Of a stretch of 64,000 nt of DNA, positions 43,318 to 54,291 are shown piece by piece. A program made the position numbers and the translations under genes. Source of the DNA: Lepus europaeus (taxonomy: Eukaryota > Chordata > Mammalia > Lagomorpha > Leporidae); contig NC_084833.1 in the NCBI RefSeq assembly GCF_033115175.1, positions 56,506,716 through 56,570,715 of the forward strand, in the 5' to 3' direction. Below the pieces are notes generated by a model. That model searched no databases. It saw only the letters and a program-made list of their open reading frames with translations, and had not been told where the DNA came from. The stretch's first letter is position 1. The number at the start of each line of letters is the position of its first letter.

Positions 43318-43520
43318 AATAATTTTAGCACTGAACCACGTACTACGCAGTATTCTAGATCCTTTTCATATTTTGACTCATTTGATCTCCACATTAATCC
43401 CATGAGGTAGGTAATCCTTGTCTTCCCATTTTACAGATGGGGAAATAGGTGTGACACAGGTAGACAGTGACAAAGGTGAGGAATGAACCACAGTCTCTCA
43501 TAGTTACCCTTTTAGGCATT
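43318..43520 (+). mobile_element. MIR element
   Basis: 'atttgatctccacattaatcccatgaggtaggtaatccttgtcttcccattttacagatggggaaatagg' closely follows the MIR core. Confidence 0.88.
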
Positions 43521-43548
43521 CTTTTTTGAATTATTAATAAATTATTTT

Positions 43549-43893
43549 TATTTATTTATTTGTTTTTTGACAGGCAGAGTGGACAGTGAGAGAGAGACAG
43601 AGAGAAAGGTCTTCCTTTGCCGTTGGTTCACCCTCCAATGGCCGCCGCGGTAGGCGCGCTGCGGCCAGCGCACCGCGCTGATCCGATGGCAGGAGCCAGG
43701 TGCTTCTCCTGGTCTCCCATGGGGTGCAGGGCCCAAGGACTTGGGCCATCCTCCACTGCCTTCCCCGGCCACAGCAGAGAGCTGGCCTGGAAGAGGGGCA
43801 ACCGGGACAGGATCGGTGCCCCGACCGGGACTAGAACCCGGTGTGCCGGCGCCGCAAGGCGGAGGATTAGCCTGTTGAGCCACGGCACCGGCC
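43549..43893 (-). mobile_element. C-repeat SINE, type A, with TSD
   Basis: Long-form young copy. Flanks AATAAATTATTTT (43536-43548) and AATACATTATTTT (43894-43906) differ at one base. Confidence 0.95.
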
Positions 43894-43906
43894 AATACAT
43901 TATTTT

Positions 43907-44457
43907 CATTATCAGCCTTTTAAACTTTATTTTAATCATATTATAGGTTGGATAACTAAAACTGTATTAGACCTCCCCAAGTACTTGTTTGGTAATTTTC
44001 AGACTTTCCACTAGAGGTCAGTCTATCACCTGACAATATAAATATTGTCTGTTTTCTGTTTTTGGAAGTGCAAAATTTTAATTATACTAAATTGAAGTGT
44101 GCTATCAAAGATTTGGGTAGCAGAATAATTTTTGAATTAGAAACATAAATTGTCATCTTTGTACTAGTGAAAGCATATATGTCTATTATGTGACCCAATA
44201 TCGGGATGATAGATTGTCTTTGCAGAATTTAATCAAGATATTCTGTGAGATGATGTCTTGCAAGGAAAAAAGCTAATGACCTTAATCTTTATTTGTTGCT
44301 TCTAAGTTAACCATATATTAAACGTTAAACTTTGGATTAGTAGTATTCAAAATTCCTTTTCTGGACTCATTTAATTCAGTCAAGGATTTAGAATATACCC
44401 AGAAAGTAATGAAACAGTGAAGCAATTTAGTGTCCAGTGAAATACATTATAATACAT
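43907..44457. other. Unassigned AT-rich DNA
   Basis: No recognised repeat or gene. Confidence 0.5.
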
Positions 44458-44806
44458 TTTTGTAAGATTTTATTTTTTTTTTATTTGAAGGACAGAATAA
44501 CAGAGAGAGAGAGACAGAGATAGAGACAGAGACAGAGAGACAGAGGTCTTCCATCTGCTGGTTCACTCCCCAAATGGCTACAATGGCCAGGACGAGGCCA
44601 GACTGGAGCCAGGAGCTCAGAATTCCATCTAGCCTCTCCTGTGGGTGCAGAGGCTCAGGCACTTGGATCATCATTCCCTGCTTTCCCAGGTGCATTAGCA
44701 GGGCACTGGATCAGATGCAGAACAGACAGGATTCAAACTAGCACTCTCATATGGGATGCCTGCATCACACACTGGAGCTTAACCCACTATGCCGCAATAC
44801 CAGCCC
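44458..44806 (-). mobile_element. C-repeat SINE, type C with GAGACA repeats
   Basis: Old minus-strand element. The tail-proximal stretch is a degenerate (GAGACA)n run (44,503-44,545). End 'tatgccgcaataccagcccc'. Confidence 0.88.
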
Positions 44807-45474
44807 CTGATACTCTGACAATTTTAAGGCAGTATGGATCTTAAGAATTTTTTTTAAAATATAGCTCAGAGAATTTTATTTCTCAGCTCTTAAGTTTTAG
44901 AGATAACCAGGTGTTGAGTTAAGATGCAGAAACCCAGAGGCTTTGTCTAGAAACAACATTTTAAGGTAACTTTGTGCTTGCATAAAAGGAGCATTATATT
45001 TTGGAGGGATTGGATATACTTATCTGGAGAGTCTTGCGTGGTCCTGAGCACAGAATAATTCATCAGCTGACCAGTGGTGTTAGTTATATGCAAGTAATGG
45101 TTGTGGCTACTGTAGGTTAAATAAAGTCTTTTAGGCAGCCTTCAGATGAACTGAAACAATATGATTTGACTTGAGATTTGTCACACTGGAAATGAATGGC
45201 AACATATGGAAGAGGCTAGGACAGGGAGGAAAGTTAGACAGGAGGGGTAGGCCAGCAGTTTTGTAGGTCTGGGTAGGTAGTAAGTGAAACCCAGGAGTTG
45301 TTGACAAAGTGAGAGGCAAGGGAGTCCTTTGGATATAGGTGGAGCAGATAGGATAGTAGAATTCTAGGTGGACAGATTTATTGCATCTAAGACCAGAGAA
45401 GTCTTCAAAGGCAGCAGGGAAGAACAAATGAGCCTGAAGATAAGAGTTAAGGATTCTGATAGGACTTCTCCCTT
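44807..45474. other. Unassigned DNA
   Basis: Purine-rich on the plus strand between 45,180 and 45,440; possibly related to the ancient unassigned repeat at 11.3, 31.6 and 63.1 kb, but alignment is not secure. A 119-codon minus frame (45,131-45,490) has no domain. Confidence 0.4.
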
Positions 45475-45672
45475 TTTGCATATGTATCATGTGCCACGCA
45501 GTGTACTAAGAGCTTTGAATACGCTAGCGCACTTTCTCCCTGTCTTCAGAGACAGCTTCTAGTCTCTTTGTATAGATGAGATAACCGAGGCTCAGATAGT
45601 TTCAATAACATGCTACTGTCATACAGCTTATCAATGGTAGGACTGACATGCGAACACGGGGTACTGGGACTC
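45475..45672 (+). mobile_element. MIR element
   Basis: 'tatgtatcatgtgccacgcagtgtactaagagctttgaatacg...gatgagataaccgaggctcagatag...catacagcttatcaatgg' spans nearly a full MIR. Confidence 0.88.
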
Positions 45673-45723
45673 TAGCTGTGTGCTTCCTGACACAGAAACC
45701 TATTTCTTTTTTGCCCCATTCTT

Positions 45724-46389
45724 TTTTTTTTTAATTTATTTTTTATTTCATAAATGTGAATTTACAAAGTGCAACTTTTGTATTATTGTGGCTTCCCCCC
45801 CAACCTCCCTCCCTCCCGTGGCCCTCCCCTCTCCCTCTCCCATCCCGCCCTTTATCGAGTTTCATTTTCAATTACCTTCCTATACTGAAGATCAACTTAG
45901 TATATACTAAGCAAGGATTTCAACAGGCTGCAGTCACACAACCGCACAAGGTATAGGGTATTGTTCGACTAGTAGTGTTTTTAAGTTTCATAGTAAAACA
46001 CATTAAGGACAGAGATCCTACGTGGGGCGCATGTACCCAGTGACTCCCGTTGTTGATTTAACAATTGGCACTCTTATTTATGACGTCAGCAATCACCCGA
46101 GACTCTTGCTATGAGCTGTCTAGGCTATGGAAGTCCCTTGAGTTCACCGACTCTGAACTTGTTTAGTCAAGGCCGTGTCACAGTGGAGGTTCCTTCCTCC
46201 CTTCAGAGAAAGGTGCCTCTCTCCTTGATGGCCTGTTCCTTCTGCTGGGGTCTTGTTCACCAGGATCTTTCATTCAGATTGTTTTTTGCCACCGTGTCAT
46301 GGCTTTCCATGCCTGTGAGACTCTCATGGACCTTTTAGCCAGATCCAAATGTCCCAAGGGTTGATTCTGAGGTAGGAGTGCTGTTTTGT
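45724..46389 (-). mobile_element. LINE-1 3' end, 5' truncated, with TSD
   Basis: Minus-strand 3' UTR of the rabbit-type LINE-1: poly-T at the left, a C-rich tract (complement of the G-rich polypurine tract) at 45,795-45,850, and the complements of 'ataactagt' and 'cttccatagcc'-type phrases. Duplication TTGCCCCATTCTT at 45711-45723 and 46390-46402. It contains only 3' UTR, no ORF. Confidence 0.92.
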
Positions 46390-46415
46390 TTGCCCCATTC
46401 TTAAAAATGGTTTAT

Positions 46416-46733
46416 TTTTTTAAAATTATTTCTTCAAAATGCAGAGAGAGAGAGAGAGACTGACAGACAGACGGACAGACAGAATCTTCTATCTGCTGGT
46501 TCCCTCCCAGATACTTGTACAGCCAGGATGAGGCCAAGCTGGGAGGCCAAAACTCAGTCCAAGTTCTCCCAGATAGGTGACCTGGACCCAGGTCCTTGAA
46601 GCATCACCTGCTGCTGTCCATGGTGCTCATTTTCCCTCCGCTGACATCAAGAGCAGAGTCGGGACTTGAGCGTAGGTGCTCAGGCATGAGATGCAGGGTC
46701 CCGAATGGCGGCTCACCCCCTGCACCAGACGCC
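46416..46733 (-). mobile_element. C-repeat SINE, type C, very diverged
   Basis: GA-rich/(GACA)n stretch (46,441-46,482), 'tcttctatctgctggttccctccc', then a degenerate body ending in 'ctgcaccagacgcc'. Confidence 0.75.
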
Positions 46734-48044
46734 TACTCATCTCTGCCCCAGTTTTAATGCTGCCTTCAGTGTAGGGATGGTTCTAGGTTTATATCCAATT
46801 GCAAGTTAACCCATAGCTAAGCCCTAATTACAGCAAAAGCAGGGGTTATCACTTCTAGGGAGATGGGGCAGATATATTTTTGTTAAAAATGTGAAGTTTC
46901 TTAACCTTTGCCTACAAATCACAATGAAGACCTGTATTCCCTGTGTGGTGCTGGTTAGATGGTGGTGAATTTGTCTTGTACTCCTCAGTACTTTGTTGTC
47001 TTTTTTTTTTCCTCTCCTAAAATCCACTAATTATCTTACTAGGTGTTCTCTCTGTCGGCTTAGTTTTTCCATAAATGACACTCCTGGAGGTGACCTCTCA
47101 AGGACTTTCTAGAGTCTTAATAGGAAGAGTAGTGGGCAAAGCTAAAAGGAAGTTTAGGGATCACTAATTTGGTCTGTCAGTATACTTTTGTCACTTTATT
47201 TTTGTACCTGCAGGCAGCAGTGCTTCTGAGACCTTTTAGTCCTTTAAAGATAGCTTTGATCCGAGATCTCTTTCTGCTTGGGATATGTTTTTGAAGGGAT
47301 GAGGACAGGATGTCAGCTTTCTTCTCCCAAAGGCACCCGTTGCTGCATTTCCCCTATAATCTAGGACTTTCATCATTTCCTCCATGTTGATGGTAGCTCT
47401 AGACCTGGGGAATAGCATTTGTCTTTTGTTTTTTGACCTGAGTGACTGGTAATGGCGAAAGGTCCATCAGCTAAGAATGCTTTTAATAAGGCCCTCTTTT
47501 CTGTGTGGTCTAGCCAGGGTCTGTCTACAGCCAAATGCAAAAAGTATTTCCCAAGTTCCTTCACTTTTTTCTTCTGAAGTTACTTGAAGGTGACAGTGAG
47601 GAAGAGCACATCCACGCGCTGCACAAGGGCAAGCAAATGGAGAGCTCTCTTTGTGTAGCGTTTAATCTCTCGGATGCAACTTTGATTTATTTTGACAAAA
47701 TAATGCAGAATTCTTAACCCAGCAGCACAGTTTAACACTGGATCCACGGTGCCAGAACTCCGTTCTCAGCAGAGGAGGCTCTGCAGAATTCTGTAAGGCC
47801 AGAGTGCCTGCTTTTTCCCACAAGGCCTTTGGAATTAAATGTGCTCATCCCTGTCTTTAATCTGTCAGTGCCTAAAGTTGTCTCTCTCTCCTACTTGGCA
47901 TTTCATAGAGAAGGAAGCCATTTGGTAGAAATTCCCTGCAGCCAACTCTCTAAACTCCAACCCACACCCATGCATCCTTCCTCAAATGACTTGCCAGCTG
48001 GCCTTCCTGCTAGTTTCTGCTCTTACCCTCTAACATGCTGCAGC
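46734..48044. other. Unassigned DNA with several short frames
   Basis: Unique-looking sequence. Overlapping frames of about 60 codons occur on both strands at 47,236-47,717. Their composition is not unlike protein, but stops and lack of splice structure argue against a gene; an old processed pseudogene cannot be excluded. Confidence 0.4.
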
Positions 48045-48190
48045 TGAAGTCATAGTTTACAAACACACGTCTCGTGATGCCACTCCTTTACTCAGACCTG
48101 TGTATTGCTCTGCATTGTTCTTAGGATAGAGCCTAAAATCTTTAATGTAGCTTATGAGACCCTATAAGGTACAGTCTTTGGCTGCCTCTC
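48045..48190 (+). mobile_element. LINE-2-like fragment
   Basis: 'tgccactcctttactcagacc...ttcttaggatagagcctaaaatctttaatgtagcttatgagaccctataagg' resembles the L2 phrase 'agtaaaatccaaactcc..ggcctacaaggccct'. Confidence 0.5.
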
Positions 48191-48198
48191 CATTAACA

Positions 48199-48830
48199 TG
48201 TATTTATTTATGAGACAGTCAGAAAGAAAGAGAGCTCTTATCCACTGGTTCACTCCCCCCAGTGCCCACACAGTGGGAACTGGGCTGGGCTGAAGCTGGG
48301 GGCTAGGAACTCAATCCAGGTCTTTCACATGTGTGACACAGACTCAGCTACTTGAGCCCTTACCTGCTGCCTCCCAGAATGTGTACCAACTTTTTTTTTT
48401 TTTTTTGACAGGCAGAGTGGACAGTGAGAGAGAGAGAGACAGAGAGAAAGGTCTTCCTTTTTTGTTGGTTCACCCCCCAATGGCCGCTGCGGCCGGTGCA
48501 CTGTGCTGATCTGAAGGCAGGAGCCAGGTGCTTCTCCTGGTCTCCCATGGGGTGCAGGGCCCAAGCACTTGGGCCATCCTCCACTGCCCTCCCGGGCCAC
48601 AGCAGAGAGCTGGCCTGGAAGAGGGGCAACCGGGACAGAATCTGGCGCCCCAACCAGGACTAGAACCCGGGGTGCCAGTGCTGCAGGTGGAGGATTAGCC
48701 TATTGAGCCACGGCGCTGGCCAGAATGTGTACCAACTTTAAACTGGAATCAGGAGCAGTGCCCAGACCCAAGCCGAGGCACTCTGACAGGGAATGTGGGT
48801 GTCCCAGCCAGTAGGCCAAAGGTCTGCCTC
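48199..48830 (-). mobile_element. C-repeat SINE, type C, interrupted by a younger SINE
   Basis: Old body to about 48,393 ('tatttatttatgagacagtcagaaagaaag...acctgctgcctcccagaatgtgtaccaac') resumes after the young insertion at 48,740 ('aactggaatcaggagcagtgcc...cactctgacagggaatgtggg'). Confidence 0.82.
48394..48720 (-). mobile_element. C-repeat SINE, type A, 19-bp TSD
   Basis: Young nested copy. CAGAATGTGTACCAACTTT is duplicated perfectly at 48375-48393 and 48721-48739, which gives exact ends. Confidence 0.96.
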
Positions 48831-48879
48831 CTGTCTCACCACTTTTTAAGCATTATATGTGTTTTTATCTGTTATTTCA

Positions 48880-48933
48880 GAGGAGGAGTCATACGCGCGC
48901 GCACACACACACACACACACAGGAGAGAGGGGG

Positions 48934-48964
<31 letters not shown>

Positions 48965-49065
48965 AGATTTTCCATCTGCTAGTTTACTCTCCAAATGCCT
49001 GCAACTGCTGTTGCTGGGCCAGGTTGAAGCTGGGAGCCAGGAACCCAAACCAGGTCTCTGGCATG
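48880..49065 (-). mobile_element. C-repeat SINE fragment with compound microsatellite
   Basis: Tail-proximal part of an old SINE ('gattttccatctgctagtttactctccaaatgcctgcaactgc...aaccaggtctctgg'). It stops before the head. Confidence 0.75.
48893..48961. repeat. (CG)n-(CA)n-(GA)n compound microsatellite
   Basis: A short CGCGCG run leads into CA repeats (to 48,920) and then GA repeats (48,934-48,961). The CG/CA part is alternating purine-pyrimidine and could adopt Z-DNA; the GA part is polypurine. Confidence 0.95.
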
Positions 49066-49693
49066 ACTTGCCATCTTTGACTGACAGCAGCGTAGCCCTT
49101 CTTCGCAGTCCGACCATGCTGATCCTCTGATTCCCTCCAGTCTGCCGCATTCCTTCCCAGATCCTTTCCCTCGCTGACTGACCATCGTCCATTACTTCTC
49201 TTCTCCCATCACTCTGCATAGGGAGTCCCAATGTAGTCATATCTCTTTAATTATCACATGAATTGTTTTATTTTTTGCGTGTTTTTATTGCCAGGAAATT
49301 CAGTATCTCCTTTTTGAGGACTCTGCTTTCACTTTGGGTGTTGTCTGAGAACCTGGCAGTTCCAAAGGAGGGTTAGTTCCACACACCACTTGGAGAGTGA
49401 ACTGGAAATCTGGCAAGTGCAACATAGCTTTTACTGATAAAGACTGTTGCTGTTGAAGAATGGTTCTGAGTAGCCCAAAGGGGCAAATTATTCACTGTAT
49501 TTGTGATAACCTGCCCAAGCCACAGAGTGCGGTTGTTGTATTCATTTATGTACAGATTTATGTTTGTACACTTACATTGTTCCTCAAAGCATAATACTGT
49601 GTCATGGTTTGTTATAAGCTGAGCTAGAGTCATCCTTGGGCTGGATTGAGCTTGGGTCACCAACCCAGAAATTTCTTAACTAATGGGTACTCT
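49066..49693. other. Unassigned DNA
   Basis: No recognised gene or repeat; a 96-codon minus frame (49,373-49,663) has no domain. Confidence 0.5.
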
Positions 49694-49709
49694 TTTGGTC
49701 CCATTCTTT

Positions 49710-49757
49710 TTAAAAAAGATTTATTTACTTATTTGAAATGCAGAGTTACACATAGGC

Positions 49758-49799
<42 letters not shown>

Positions 49800-50001
49800 C
49801 TATCTGCTGGTTCACTCCCCAAATGGCTGCAAAGGCCAGAGCTGGGCTGATCCGAAGCCAGGAGCCAGGAGCTTTTCTCAGGTCTCCCATGTGGATGCAG
49901 GGTCCCAAGGACTTGGATCATCTTCTGCTGGGACTCCCTATGCACCCATATGGGATGTGGGCACTGCAGGTGGCGACTTTATCTGCTGTGCCACAACGCT
50001 G
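49710..50001 (-). mobile_element. C-repeat SINE, type C, internally deleted
   Basis: Tail and body present, with a (GA)n run (49,759-49,797). The 'ctttcccaggccatagcagagagctgg' part is missing and the sequence jumps at about 49,930 to the head. Flanks near 'ttggtcccattctttt' and 'ttggtgccatttttat'. Confidence 0.87.
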
Positions 50002-50017
50002 TTGGTGCCATTTTTAT

Positions 50018-50434
50018 CCTTTCTTATCAAAAGACTTTGCACAGAACCATATCAGGCCGTCCCAACAGATCTCCCCAACTTTAAATCCCAAGGAACACTT
50101 CCAGAAAACTTATAGGCTTTATATTCCAAGAGAAAAGGTAGTTATTGCCAAGTTATATACCCAAAAAAGGTCTGATTGTATTCAGACACAGGGTACTTAC
50201 TAGTTTTGCAATCTGTCACTATGGGAAGCAACTTAGTGACTCTTTACAAAATAAATGAGCTCCAAAGAGACTTTGCCTCTCCTTGGACTGAGAAGTAACT
50301 CAGAGATACTCTAACCAAGATGATGTAATCCATACTTCTTGGGTACTCTATTTAATCTCTGCTTAAACAGCCATCCTTTTGCTCATTCATTGGTCTGTTA
50401 TCCTTGTGATTATTTGTTTATAATACTAGTCTAT
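50018..50434. other. Unassigned DNA
   Basis: No recognised gene or repeat. Confidence 0.5.
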
Positions 50435-50556
50435 CCCCTCCTATAATATAAGCTTCAAGAGGCAAAGAACTATTCTTGATAGCTCTTTCTCCAGTGTTTC
50501 TCAGAGTGCTTTGCACATAGTTGACATTCCATGCGTATTTGATGAGTGAATGAACT
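50435..50556 (+). mobile_element. LINE-2 3' end
   Basis: 'cagagtgctttgcacatagttgacattccatgcgtatttgatgagtgaatga' matches the L2 3' terminus in order. Confidence 0.72.
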
Positions 50557-51193
50557 GTAAGTTTTTCAAGGAGAATTTTGATAGTAGCTATTACTTCAAG
50601 AATTCAGAAGGTATTCATTAAAAATGGCATGTTTGCCGTATTCCCTATCATTGAACTTGTTCAAAGTCAATACATAGGATGTGAAACAAAACAAAACAAA
50701 GAATCCCCTGAAACTAGGAAATGGCTCACTTCTAAGCTATGCATTGCTTTCTATGGAGTATAGTAAAATATGGATCAAATCAAAAGGAGGATATAAAAGC
50801 AGGTATGCACCTCTTAAGATTATAAAGAGAGTACAAGTGTCAGTGAAAGTGAGAAGGCCCCCAAGGGCTCTGCCTAGTGAGATGTAAGAATTGAGGCAGG
50901 CCATGTGAAAAACTGGAAACAGACACGGGTCTTATCCTGGATCAGGGAGAGAGGTGAAGCTAAGGGGCAGGACCTTTTCCCCTTACTTCTAACCTGCAGT
51001 AAAGTGGAGAAAAAGTGGTAGTGACAATGAGTTTTGCAGAAGTTGGCCAGAATCAAATGAACAGAAGTGAAGAAGCAATAAATTAGGAAGCCAGAGTTGG
51101 CTAAACTGCTTTATTCTATGCATACAAAATACATTTCAGATTAAAAATTATTTTGAGGAACAGAAATATCAGAAAAAATATTTACTCAAAGAC
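50557..51193. other. Unassigned AT-rich DNA
   Basis: No recognised gene or repeat. Short plus frames (61-68 codons) at 50,578-50,887 lack domains. Confidence 0.5.
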
Positions 51194-51203
51194 ATTGAAG
51201 GGG

Positions 51204-51452
51204 GCGGGGCTGGCACCGTGGCTCACTTGGTTAATCCTCCGCCTGCAGTGCTGGCATCCCATATGGGCGCCGGTTCTAGTCCCAGTTGCTCCTCTTCCAG
51301 TCCAGCTCTCTGCTGTGGGCCGGGAGGGCAGTGGAGGATGGCACAGGTCCAGCCATAGCAGCCATTTAGGGGGTGAACCAATGGAAGGAAGACCTTTCTC
51401 TCTGTCTCTCTCACTGTCTATAATTCTACCTGTCAAATAAAAAAGAAAAAGA
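51204..51452 (+). mobile_element. C-repeat SINE, type B, plus strand, internal deletion
   Basis: Head and B box, then the body jumps from 'ggatggcacaggtcc' to 'agccatagcagccatttaggggg', losing about 70-100 bp. Flanks ATTGAAGGGG at 51194-51203 and 51453-51462. Confidence 0.92.
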
Positions 51453-51475
51453 AATTGAAGGGGAATATTATTTTA

Positions 51476-51830
51476 ACTTTTTTTTTTTTTTGGACAGGCA
51501 GAGTAGACAGTGAGAGAGAGAGAGACAGAGAGAAAGGTCTTCCTTTTTGCTGTTGGTTCACCCTCCAATGGCCGCTGCGGCCGGCGCGCTGTTACCGGCG
51601 CACTGCACTGATCCGAAGGCAGGAGCCAGGTGCTTCTCCTGGTCTCCCCTAGGGTGCAGGGCCCAAGCACTTGGGCCATCCTCCACTCTACTCCTAGGCC
51701 ATAGCAGAGAGCTGGCCTGGAAGAGGGGCAACCAGGACAGAATCCTGCGCTCTGACTGGGACTAGAACCTGGTGTGCCGGTGCCACAGGCGGAGGATTAG
51801 CCTATTGAGTGGTGGCGCCGGCCGGAAGGA
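51476..51830 (-). mobile_element. C-repeat SINE, type A, with TSD
   Basis: Duplication GAATATTATTTTAA at 51462-51475 and 51831-51844. It lies just 3' of the previous SINE in a tail-to-tail pair. Confidence 0.95.
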
Positions 51831-51844
51831 GAATATTATTTTAA

Positions 51845-52267
51845 AAAACTGAAATTAAGGAAAGCAGGACAATCCCATGTGGTGGTGAGAATCATGGAAT
51901 GCGAGGCCTTAGACTGCCGACAACCGTGTCTCCTGCCTCGTGGAGAAAGCTGGTCTGTGAGAGTGGAGCCATGCCAGGTGCATAGTCCCGGTTGAGGTAG
52001 ATGGTCCTGGTGCTGTTTAAGTCTGTGGGTCTAGTTACCCCCAAGGCCTGGCACACTTTGTTCCTTTCCTGGAGTTACAGGAGGTACTTCAGTGTCCTTC
52101 CAAAAAATTCCTTTTATCTAAGCTAGTTCATGTTAGACTGTTGCCATAGGCTTGCAACTAAGTGTTATCTAATGTAATATGGATAATAGAGATAGGCAGA
52201 GAAGATCTAACATATTTGTCATTATGTGTCTGATAAAGAGACGGGAACAAATGGATGGAAACATTTC
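51845..52267. other. Unassigned DNA
   Basis: No recognised repeat or gene before the TSD of the next insertion. Confidence 0.5.
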
Positions 52268-52286
52268 GAAATATAATGGAGAACAA

Positions 52287-53197
52287 GAGGGGGGAATCCA
52301 AGATGGCGGAATAGGAAGGGAGCACATTGATATTCTTCAGCAAGACACAGGTTAATAAAAGTGGAGATACTGCAGGGTCAAGGAAGAGTTGGGGAAGAAA
52401 CAACAGAGGAAACTCTACCGGAACTAGTGATTCACAGCGGACCTGCGTGGAGAGCGTGGGAGCCCAAGTTCGGGACACCAGCAGCAGACTCAACGCACCA
52501 GCGCTGGAACGCGAGGTGAGCCGAACCTCCATAGCCCGAGACACCAGCGGGCAAGCGGAAAGAGGAGGCTAGAGGGAACGAGGCTTGAAACTCCGTGGGG
52601 AAAAGTTCACCAGGCTAACTAGAAGAGAGAGAGAGGAAAAAAAAAAAAAAAAGTGACCGAAACGGACACGAGTTTCTCTCTCTCCGCTCACCCCTCAAGG
52701 GCGAGCAAGACAAAGAGCAGGCGCCATTTTGGACATACGTCATAAGCAGGGCGACCTCAGGTCTGCACCGGCCCTGAGCCTAGCAGAAAAACCTGACTCT
52801 GGGGGGAGGGGTGAAATAACTGGAGATTAGCATCTAACTTGGCAACCCAGTGGGAGACTGCAGGAGAATTGGAGCCCACACCGAGGGCAGCAGAGATTCC
52901 CTGTGTGGTCCTTGGGAAAGAGCTTCCAATCTCTGGCTCCTGTGGGTATATCATTTGCCTGCTAACTACCTCCAATTACATTCAGCTGTGTGGAATTACT
53001 TCCCTTTTGAATCAACAAAAGAAAGAGACATTTACCACACCTAACCTGGGAGTGTCATCTTGACACACCCTCAACCCTGAGGAACCAAACACAGCTCTCA
53101 GTCCACACCCATCTCAAGCCTCTAAGGCTCCACTAAAAGCAGACAGTCCACTTAATCTAGAGTCATAGTATAACAAGAAAAAAAAAAAAAAACCACA
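52287..53197 (+). promoter_or_regulatory. LINE-1 5' UTR with YY1-type site
   Basis: The sequence right after the TSD starts with the LINE-1-like 'gaatccaagatggcggaatagg'. It includes CAAGATGGCGG (52,299-52,309), a match to the YY1 motif at which LINE-1 transcription is positioned. The roughly 0.9-kb length is reasonable for an internal promoter region. Activity is unknown. Confidence 0.75.
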
Positions 53198-54259
53198 GTG
53201 AAGAAACCAAATATCTCCAACATGCCATACAACAAACGCAAAAACCGAGGTAACAAGAACAAGGAAGACACTATGACGCCCCCAAATGAAAAAGACACCC
53301 CAACTCAAGATTATGAAGATGAGGTGATCGAAGAAATGCAAGAAGCAGATCTCAAAATATTGATAAGAACATTAAGAAGTTCTCAAAAACAAATTCTTGA
53401 ACTACAGAAATCCTTAAAGGACAAGATAGAAAATCTCTCTCGTGAAAGTGAAATATTAAGGAGGAATCAAAATGAAATGAAACAACTAGTGGAACAAGAA
53501 ATGGTGATTGTGACAAGAAATCATAATGAAATGAAGAATTCAATAGATCAAATGACAAACACATTAGAGAGCCTTAAAAACAGAATGGGCGAAGCAGAAG
53601 AGAGAATATCAGACTTAGAAGACAGAGAACAGGAAAGGAAACAGGCAAACCAAAGAAAAGAAGAAGAAATTAGAAATCTAAAAAATATTGTCGGGAATCT
53701 ACAGGATACTATTAAAAAATCTAACATTCGGGTTCTAGGAGTTCCTGAAGGCATGGAGAGGGAGAAAGGATTAGAAGGCATTTTCAGTGAGATACTAGCA
53801 GAAAATTTCCCAGGTTTGGAGAAGGACAAAGGCATCTTAGTACAGGAAGCTTATAGAACCCCTAATAAACATGACCAAAAGAGATCCTCACCACGACACG
53901 TCATAATCAAACTCACCACAGTGAAACATAAAGAAAAGATTCTAAAAGGTGCAAGAGAGAAACGTCAGATTACTCTCAGAGGATCTCCAATTAGACTCAC
54001 AGCAGACTTCTCATCAGAAACCCTACAAGCTAGAAGGGAATGGCGAGACATAGCCCAGGTACTAAGAGAGAAAAACTGCCAGCCCAGAATATTATATCCT
54101 GCAAAGCTCTCATTTGTGAATGAAGGTGAAATTAAGACTTTTCATAGCAAACAGAAACTGAAAGAATATGTTGCCACTCATCCTGCCCTGCAAAAGATGC
54201 TTAAAGATGTGTTACACACAGAAACACAGACACATGGTCACCAATATGAAAGAAGGTAA
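53198..54259 (+). CDS. LINE-1 ORF1 protein (ORF1p), uninterrupted
   Basis: Encodes the LINE-1 RNA-binding and chaperone protein that coats LINE-1 RNA in cytoplasmic particles. The nominal frame is 353 codons. The more usual start is the Met at 53,222 (MPYNKRKNRG...), which gives 345 residues, close to the usual 330-380. From the nominal start: basic N-terminus; heptad-rich coiled coil at roughly residues 50-170 with repeated Q, N, E and L; RRM from about residue 176 (NIRVLGVPEGM) with PRHVIIKL; C-terminal domain with IRLTADFSSETLQARREW and YPAKLSFVNEGEIK. No frameshift or stop was seen, which fits a recent insertion. Whether it is translated is unknown. No ORF2 follows: the linker after the stop matches the other LINE-1 only up to about 54,292. 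Confidence 0.93.
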   Translation: MKKPNISNMPYNKRKNRGNKNKEDTMTPPNEKDTPTQDYEDEVIEEMQEADLKILIRTLRSSQKQILELQKSLKDKIENLSRESEILRRNQNEMKQLVEQEMVIVTRNHNEMKNSIDQMTNTLESLKNRMGEAEERISDLEDREQERKQANQRKEEEIRNLKNIVGNLQDTIKKSNIRVLGVPEGMEREKGLEGIFSEILAENFPGLEKDKGILVQEAYRTPNKHDQKRSSPRHVIIKLTTVKHKEKILKGAREKRQITLRGSPIRLTADFSSETLQARREWRDIAQVLREKNCQPRILYPAKLSFVNEGEIKTFHSKQKLKEYVATHPALQKMLKDVLHTETQTHGHQYERR

Positions 54260-54291
54260 AGGAAGGAAACCTCACAGCAAAAGATCACAGG

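Noticed and set aside
42969-43403. 144-codon minus-strand frame
   Set aside because: Its start lies in a MIR element on the other strand and no domain is visible; treated as a chance frame.
47236-47717. Adjacent frames of about 60 codons on both strands
   Set aside because: Protein-like composition but no family recognised, no splice sites that link them and no retroposition marks; insufficient to call a gene or pseudogene.
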